From CAZJDM01 sp964544765 (lineage in GTDB: Bacteria > Bdellovibrionota_B > Oligoflexia > CAYFLR01): DNA of 9,762 nucleotides. The DNA lies in assembly GCA_964544765.1 (NCBI GenBank), contig CAZJDM010000160.1, positions 1 through 9,762 of the forward strand. Reading direction: 5' to 3'. Below, one piece after another: positions 6,501 through 9,762 of the stretch (position 1 is the first letter of the stretch; each line of letters opens with the position of its first letter). The notes under the pieces are model-generated. The model saw only the letters and a list, made by a program, of their open reading frames with translations. It did not search any database and had not been told where the DNA came from. A program made the translations under genes and the position numbers.

Positions 6501-8889
6501 TACAGATTGTACCGGCTTACCTGCTAACGCGTTATGGAACAGTGTGGATAATATAGTCCAGACTTGGGACGGAATTGCCTGGCAACCTCCAGCAGATGAG
6601 GTATATAACATTGAGGCTTCTGATACGGAATGCCGATATCAATGTAATGTCAATTACACCTGGGATGGAATCTCCAATTGTGAAGCGGACAGTAAAGTCG
6701 TGGATTGTGATGGATTGCCAGCCAATGCGTTATGGAACAGTGTTAGCAGTATAACTCAGACTTGGGATGGGGCTTCTTGGCAACCTTCAGCAGAGGAAAA
6801 ATATAGTGTTGAGGCATCCGATACGGAATGCCGTTTTAAATGTAAGGATAATTATACGTGGGATGGGAACTCTATTTGTGAAGCTGACAGTAAGGTAGTG
6901 GATTGTGCGGGGTTGCCGGCTAATGCGTTGTGGAACAGTGTTAGTAGTATAACGCAGACTTGGGACGGGGCTTCTTGGCAACCTTCAGCAACCGAAGTAT
7001 ATAATACCGAGGTATCCGATACGGAGTGCCGCTTTAAATGTATGGATAATTATACATGGGATGGGACCATTTGTGAAGCTGATAGTAGGGTAGTTGATTG
7101 TAGTGGCTTGCCATCTAACGCATTATGGAACAGTGTGGGTAGTATAACCCAGACCTGGGATGGAAATTCTTGGCAGCCATCAGACACAACTGGAGAATTC
7201 AATAATGACCCCTCTGCCACTGAATGTCGCTTTAAATGTAAGGACAATTATACGTGGGATGGGATCTCCATTTGTGAAACTGACAGTAGAGTTGTTGATT
7301 GTAGAGGTTTACCATTAAACGCATTCTGGAACAGTGTAGGCAGTATAACCCAGACTTGGGATGGAAATTCTTGGCAACCATCAGAAACGGCTGGGGTATA
7401 TAATACCGTGGCTTCTGATACAGAATGCCGTTTTAAATGTGAGGAGAATTATTACTTGCATTCTTGTAAAGATGATCCACCCATTTTAATGAATCCCATT
7501 GCAGATATTGATTTGAGCATGGATGCGGACGACATCCATATTGACCTTACCCAAGTTTTTGCTGATGGAAATCACCACCACCACCACTACCACTATCACC
7601 ACCACCACCGTCACCACCACCACCATCACCACCACCACCATCATCATCATCGTCATCTATGCGACGAGGATTCAGAAATTTCTTTAGCATGTATTTCTCA
7701 TAAATATTCAGGGAAACATGTGAATAAATCCAGGTTGCATTATACTGTTACTAACGATAATACAGAGTTGGTTGAAACATCTATGCATGACAACATACTC
7801 ACTCTGAAATTCGATGATGATGACTTTGGAACAGCGAATATTACTATAAGGGCAACCGATGCGAAAACGGGTTTTGTAGAAGACTCTTTTCAAGTTACCC
7901 TTGGTCCAGTTAATGACAATGTGGCGACTCTATATACTTATACTTGGAACGGAAATGGTGGTGATAATTCCTGGTCCAATCCGGCAAATTGGAACGTAAC
8001 ACCATCTACCGCTGATGGTACTTATCCAGGTCAAAGTCAGTTATACGCTAAGGTTATTATTGGTGGAAATGCTGTGGTAAGCATTAGTTCAACATTGACT
8101 AATAAATTTCATACATTGGTTTTACAAGATAATGCCCAATTACTTCTTTCTCCAGATGATGCCAGTGACATGGATGAAGATCCCAATACTTGGGATTTCG
8201 CATTTAAAGATATTGAGATTTATGGTGGTACCATTTTCACTGAGCAAAGCGGGACCAAAAGAACCGTTATTTACTCACGAAATATAAAGATCAATGGTGG
8301 TTCAATAAATGCTACTGGTAAAGGATATATGGTGGGTCAAGGGCCGGGTTCTCCTTCTGCCAAGGCATGTGGAGCCGGACATGGAGGAAAAGGCGGGAGT
8401 TATGATCAAAATCCAGGAGGTGTGAGTTATGGTAATGCGACTATGCCGATAACAGCTGGTAGCGGAGCCAATGCCAGTTATAGCCACGGTACTCTGGGGT
8501 CAGGGGGAGGAGCCTTAAGAATTATTGTTAGTGATAGATTGACTATAAATGATTCGGATGATTATGGTGGTGGTTCCATTCAATCAAATGGTACAGCGGA
8601 TACCAATAAATATGCCGGTAGTGGTGCAGGGGGATCCATATGGATCGATGCCGATATAATTGAAGGTAATGCAGTAAAAGCTATTCAAGCTAAGGGTGGT
8701 AATGGTGTCTATAAAAGCAGTGGAGGCGGAGGAGGTCGAGTGGCCATATATGCCGATTCCAATACTATGGATAACCGGTCCATTTCCGTTAGTGGCGGAA
8801 CCTATCATTATAAACGTTCAGCATCTGGAAAACAAGGAACCTTATTTATACTGAATGATGATGGAGATAGTGATGGAGATGATGATTGA
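3526..8889 (+). CDS. Giant mosaic repeat lipoprotein, putative surface adhesin/stalk protein
   Basis: The product is 1787 residues. A type II signal peptide ends in lipobox L-I-S-C with the lipidated cysteine at 21. The modules are: an 11-residue exact tandem repeat (36-57); an Ala/Gly/Ile-rich helical region (about 130-680) with about 14 copies of a 28-residue repeat, 12 of them in exact register; Ig-like domains (about 695-985), including one with F-D-E-D-V and D-D-F-S-L motifs; five 66-residue four-cysteine repeats (995-1314); a cadherin-like domain (about 1319-1464) interrupted by a polyhistidine insertion (1350-1377); an autotransporter-like W-N-G-N...W-S-N-P-A-N-W motif (1474-1489); and a glycine-rich beta-helix-like region (about 1600-1766). 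It ends in an Asp-rich tail (1778-1787). There is no beta-barrel, LPXTG or type IX sorting domain. The lipid anchor plus elongated repeats and a C-terminal head suggest a tethered surface fibre or adhesin; that role is inferred. No catalytic motif is seen. Related repeats may occur in other giant secreted proteins, but I cannot name a characterised homologue. Confidence 0.85.
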   Translation: MINFIYRCIPILTLLFLLISCSSPPEPDVGESPVAQEGDYQSGQVFQEGDYQSGQVFIGTRNQQNNIQPYRSGESLALLLTTDLRNNLDHNFGSNKAPKFSLVDPGIDNESPVLLTEDRLDFIIESALRAVEEANLTNSTDMNLVISAVIKGAESSLSELDFGSGIFTTNVVGGIVASLEHSVRSHSEYLAVAPGEDTTQKLMELLGNIAQTAISHLGEAGLSGEECKWGSSIIVDIQIGSFDEFDGINEEQVEEAISSVVGGAIKGIGESTVNGCAVDPASMASAITSGAINALDNIEVENFDSNDLGDMISVITSSATGALDEIKIEGFGSNDIGGMVHAITAGATGSLDNIEMERFDLSDIGNMVHAITAGATSALDEIEIEGFESEDLGDVVSEITAGATSALDEIVIEGFGSEYLVIVVRDITAGAASALDEIVMERFDVDDLILMVNKITAGATGALDEIEVEDYNADDLGGMLNAIAAGTTSSLDKINMEGFDVTDLDDMTNAITAGATGALDEIEMVDFDTEDLGDVIEEITAGTTDAVDGLQMEGIDCNLIGDILSAISSGATSSLDDIAMDGLGASDLVNIVGKITSGATSAVDKLKIKWFDCKIAAMLSSITAGATGVLEELEMPEEEDAPIEVDLGDIITAATEGTTSTLDELEIDGFDPDDESIVEEISIQIDDAVAESVSTIVEITDPSINIADGSDFTNDSSLDINFAADGYVTQMYVTHEPGCDSGGEWSYFKSVLSDWSLSPDQLNNTATVYVRFKNGTGFETDCISDTIVHDNIPPSIMDLSDDTIVATSKTWPLECDDICSYRYVIDNYPDTEPTGDFQNINEVLHNEGTGTYYLHLQAMDMAGNVGNVQHASAVLDNTRPSLIYVLRESGSTDSTRGPNAQFIITFDEDVYNVSVDDFSLVLTGTVTASIDSVTPSSPFEYEVSIGSIAGQGSMQLDISNLANDVVDQVGHSLIIDDIKNEEGFTILINTRVTDCTGLPANALWNSVDNIVQTWDGIAWQPPADEVYNIEASDTECRYQCNVNYTWDGISNCEADSKVVDCDGLPANALWNSVSSITQTWDGASWQPSAEEKYSVEASDTECRFKCKDNYTWDGNSICEADSKVVDCAGLPANALWNSVSSITQTWDGASWQPSATEVYNTEVSDTECRFKCMDNYTWDGTICEADSRVVDCSGLPSNALWNSVGSITQTWDGNSWQPSDTTGEFNNDPSATECRFKCKDNYTWDGISICETDSRVVDCRGLPLNAFWNSVGSITQTWDGNSWQPSETAGVYNTVASDTECRFKCEENYYLHSCKDDPPILMNPIADIDLSMDADDIHIDLTQVFADGNHHHHHYHYHHHHRHHHHHHHHHHHHHRHLCDEDSEISLACISHKYSGKHVNKSRLHYTVTNDNTELVETSMHDNILTLKFDDDDFGTANITIRATDAKTGFVEDSFQVTLGPVNDNVATLYTYTWNGNGGDNSWSNPANWNVTPSTADGTYPGQSQLYAKVIIGGNAVVSISSTLTNKFHTLVLQDNAQLLLSPDDASDMDEDPNTWDFAFKDIEIYGGTIFTEQSGTKRTVIYSRNIKINGGSINATGKGYMVGQGPGSPSAKACGAGHGGKGGSYDQNPGGVSYGNATMPITAGSGANASYSHGTLGSGGGALRIIVSDRLTINDSDDYGGGSIQSNGTADTNKYAGSGAGGSIWIDADIIEGNAVKAIQAKGGNGVYKSSGGGGGRVAIYADSNTMDNRSISVSGGTYHYKRSASGKQGTLFILNDDGDSDGDDD
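3631..3696 (+). repeat. 33-bp tandem duplication just after the lipid anchor
   Basis: Two adjacent 33-base copies (3631-3663 and 3664-3696) differ at a single position, T versus C in a glycine codon. Both encode Q-E-G-D-Y-Q-S-G-Q-V-F. The near-identity indicates recent in-frame slippage or duplication in the flexible tether that follows the lipidated cysteine. Confidence 0.95.
4384..5538 (+). repeat. Array of about 14 units of a 28-residue (84-bp) helical repeat
   Basis: The unit consensus is I-T-A-G-A-T-x-A-L-D-E-I, then E-x-E-G-F-D-x-x-D-L-G-D-M-V-x-x. Units start at residues 287, 315, 343, 371, 399, 427, 455, 483, 511, 539, 567 and 595, exactly 28 apart. A further unit at 622 is one residue short of register, and a last one at about 654 follows a longer acidic linker. 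Divergent relatives (for example A-V-I-K-G-A-E-S-S-L-S-E-L at about 148 and V-V-G-G-A-I-K-G-I-G-E-S near 260) extend the pattern toward the N-terminus. The Ala/Ile/Leu spacing from the D-L-G-D segment through L-D-E-I suggests an amphipathic helix, with the E-G-F-D part as a turn. In DNA, the units at 4636 and 4720 match at 33 of their first 36 bases, indicating recent expansion. Confidence 0.92.
6508..7467 (+). repeat. Five tandem 66-residue (about 198-bp) four-cysteine repeats
   Basis: First cysteines lie at residues 995, 1061, 1127, 1192 and 1259 (bases 6508, 6706, 6904, 7099, 7300). Each unit reads C-x-G-L-P-x-N-A-L-W-N-S-V, then Q-T-W-D-G-x-x-W-Q-P, then T-E-C-R-F-K-C, then N-Y-T-W-D-G and a final C. 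The cysteine spacing is C-x40/41-C-x3-C-x8-11-C, which suggests two disulfides per module outside the cytoplasm. Units two and three are very similar in DNA. Unit five ends in a shortened form (N-Y-Y-L-H-S-C) that leads into the cadherin-like domain. The ligand and fold are unknown. Confidence 0.93.
7573..7656 (+). repeat. (CAC/CAT)n microsatellite encoding a 28-residue polyhistidine tract
   Basis: Twenty-eight in-frame codons comprise 24 His, two Tyr and two Arg; every non-His codon is one base away from CAC or CAT. Eighteen of the His codons are CAC, whereas CAT is the more common His codon in the rest of the gene. The tract falls between V-F-A-D and L-H-Y-T-V-T of a cadherin-like domain, where such domains usually have only a short acidic loop. 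With residues to about 1403, including two cysteines (1379, 1389), it forms an insertion of about 55 residues. The opposite strand is a run of GGT units. Possible consequences are metal binding or length variation. Confidence 0.95.
8506..8799 (+). repeat. Glycine-rich beta-helix-like rungs at the C-terminus
   Basis: Three related protein segments start with G-G-A-L-R-I (residue 1661), G-G-S-I-W-I (1702) and G-G-R-V-A-I (1736). Each runs through a short beta-strand with alternating hydrophobic residues and two end in a further strand and Gly pair (A-I-Q-A-K-G-G, S-I-S-V-S-G-G). They are preceded by G-A-G-H-G-G-K-G-G at about 1616. The pattern is typical of glycine-rich parallel beta-helix or beta-roll passengers in secreted proteins. 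The repeat is at protein level; DNA similarity is modest. Confidence 0.55.
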
Positions 8890-8898
8890 GCCTCCATC
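8872..8898 (+). terminator. Possible weak terminator hairpin overlapping the stop codon
   Basis: GATGGAG (8872-8878) and CTCCATC (8892-8898) form a perfect 7-bp inverted repeat around a 13-base loop that holds the stop codon, followed by TTTAT. The stem is short and the T-run poor, so this may be only a 3'-end hairpin. The rest of the gap to 9112 is AT-rich, with a spaced direct repeat CTGGTTTT at 9015 and 9028, and no RNA gene that I can recognise. Confidence 0.3.
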
Positions 8899-9100
8899 TT
8901 TATCATCCTAAAAAACTATAAAATCCTTCCTAATTCTTTAAGTTTATCCAATAATTGACGATAAAGTTGATAGGAGAGAAAATATTAGGTGATCCTTAAT
9001 GTACCACAATTGTTCTGGTTTTAACGGCTGGTTTTGATGTTTATCTATAATTTCAATGTATTGTAGGCTAAGAAAGGTTTAAATCAAGATCATTTAAAGT

Positions 9101-9106
9101 AAAGAG
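9101..9106 (+). promoter_or_regulatory. Ribosome binding site deciding the start of the 200-residue lipoprotein
   Basis: AAAGAG directly abuts an ATG at 9107 but lies six bases before a second in-frame ATG at 9113. Spacing therefore favours 9113. The alternative start would add only Met-His. Confidence 0.5.
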
Positions 9107-9112
9107 ATGCAT

Positions 9113-9715
9113 ATGATTAGATTTTCTAAGCAATTACAGGTAATTATAAGCTGTCTTATCTTATTGGTTTTTATTACCTGCTCAGGTCAAATTTTTAAGA
9201 AAGATAAGGATTCCGATGATAATGCCAAGGAAGAATCTACAACCTCGGGAACTAACTCATCCACTGATCAATCAACCTCAAGTAATAGTCAGTCCATGAC
9301 GGAAGGAACCGACAACTCGGACTCAGTATTTGTTACTGATAACAGTGCGTTGCGTGAAATTCCATCGGAAGAAGCCAGTGAAGTTACGGTAGATATTGTC
9401 ATGGTGGTTGATGAGGAATCAGAACAAATGCAGTTGGTCTATACACTGGATCAAGATGTTTCAGCTTCGGCTTGGAGCATTACTATTAGTAATTGTACGT
9501 CGGGATATGGACCTGTGGTTGATCAAAATTCACCCGATTATTTACTTTATCGAGGTGATCAAGATTGTGAGGCCGGTTTATTATCTTTTACCTTTGAAGG
9601 TGTTGATTTTACCAACATGGCTGGGGCCGGGGTTCCTTGTACAGGAGCGGTGGGGACAATATGCACTTTTGAGAATACTGTCGAACAGATCAGTCTAGGT
9701 ATAGAAATAACGTAA
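9113..9715 (+). CDS. Small putative lipoprotein with Ser/Thr-rich linker, unknown function
   Basis: The product is 200 residues from ATG 9113. Residues 1-22 form a signal peptide with a strong hydrophobic core (about 8-21, C-L-I-L-L-V-F-I). The likely lipidated cysteine is at 23 in a loose lipobox F-I-T-C, with T at -1 uncommon outside lineages with relaxed lipoboxes. A short basic/acidic segment (K-K-D-K-D-S-D-D) is followed by a Ser/Thr/Asn/Gln-rich linker to about residue 70. A compact domain from about 85 to 200 contains four cysteines (about 127, 153, 174, 184), probably paired in the periplasm or at the surface. I do not recognise a family and see no catalytic motif. It shares orientation, export signal and acidic flexible tether with the two larger lipoproteins upstream, which suggests a related envelope role. 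An overlapping + frame at 9396-9698 lacks these features and is a shadow. Confidence 0.75.
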   Translation: MIRFSKQLQVIISCLILLVFITCSGQIFKKDKDSDDNAKEESTTSGTNSSTDQSTSSNSQSMTEGTDNSDSVFVTDNSALREIPSEEASEVTVDIVMVVDEESEQMQLVYTLDQDVSASAWSITISNCTSGYGPVVDQNSPDYLLYRGDQDCEAGLLSFTFEGVDFTNMAGAGVPCTGAVGTICTFENTVEQISLGIEIT

Positions 9716-9728
9716 GTTAGGCCTAGAC
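9693..9728 (+). other. Inverted repeat overlapping the stop codon of the last gene
   Basis: GTCTAGG (9693-9699) and CCTAGAC (9722-9728) are perfect 7-base complements around a 22-base loop containing the stop codon; an inner T-G wobble could add one pair. It is followed by a C-rich stretch and an A-rich, not T-rich, run, so it is not a standard intrinsic terminator. The remainder to 9762 shows no gene. Confidence 0.35.
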
Positions 9729-9762
9729 CCCACCTTGACATGAAAAATAAAAAAAATTTGAT

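Noticed and set aside
8955..8986. TTGACG at 8955 as a promoter -35 for the last gene
   Set aside because: No fitting -10 element lies 16-18 bases downstream; the nearest AT-rich hexamer is about 20 bases away.
9396..9698. Second + strand frame of 100 residues within the last gene
   Set aside because: It overlaps the 200-residue lipoprotein in another frame, has no ribosome binding site and no recognisable domain; the main frame has a signal peptide and sensible composition.

Overview
The window is AT-rich and carries four genes, all on the + strand. They encode one LysM-type protein, interrupted near its front, and three proteins with type II (lipoprotein) signal peptides. The lipoproteins are large, repeat-rich and apparently exported. 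There are no tRNA or rRNA genes, transposases, phage genes, CRISPR arrays or metabolic enzymes. Lipid anchors, LysM modules, Ig-like and cadherin-like domains and the lack of any Gram-positive sorting signal all point to a Gram-negative bacterium. Two lipoboxes are loose (P-V-G-C and F-I-T-C), as occurs in spirochaetes and some deltaproteobacterial-grade lineages. I cannot name the taxon from this sequence.

Layout. Positions 1-537 hold the 3' part of a Lys/Glu/Ala-rich repeat protein ending in two LysM-like modules; a one-base loss in an A-run of the third repeat splits it into two frames. Positions 641-3307 encode an 888-residue lipoprotein built of fibronectin-III/Ig-like modules. Positions 3526-8889 encode a 1787-residue mosaic lipoprotein. 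In order it has a lipid anchor, an 11-residue tandem duplication, about 14 copies of a 28-residue probably helical repeat, Ig-like domains, five copies of a 66-residue four-cysteine repeat, a cadherin-like domain interrupted by a 24-histidine tract, and a glycine-rich beta-helix-like C-terminal region with an acidic tail. Positions 9113-9715 encode a 200-residue lipoprotein with a Ser/Thr-rich linker and a small cysteine-containing domain.

The gaps between genes are about 100-220 bases and AT-rich. The genes may be separate transcription units or a loose operon. The plausible common theme is the cell envelope and surface: a peptidoglycan-binding protein followed by three lipid-anchored, probably surface-displayed proteins, the largest with the architecture of a long stalked adhesin. 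No partner for crossing the outer membrane (beta-barrel, secretion-system subunit) is encoded here. The most unusual items are the 28-residue repeat array, the cysteine-rich repeat array, and the (CAC)n polyhistidine insertion whose antisense strand reads as an Asp/Gly-rich frame.
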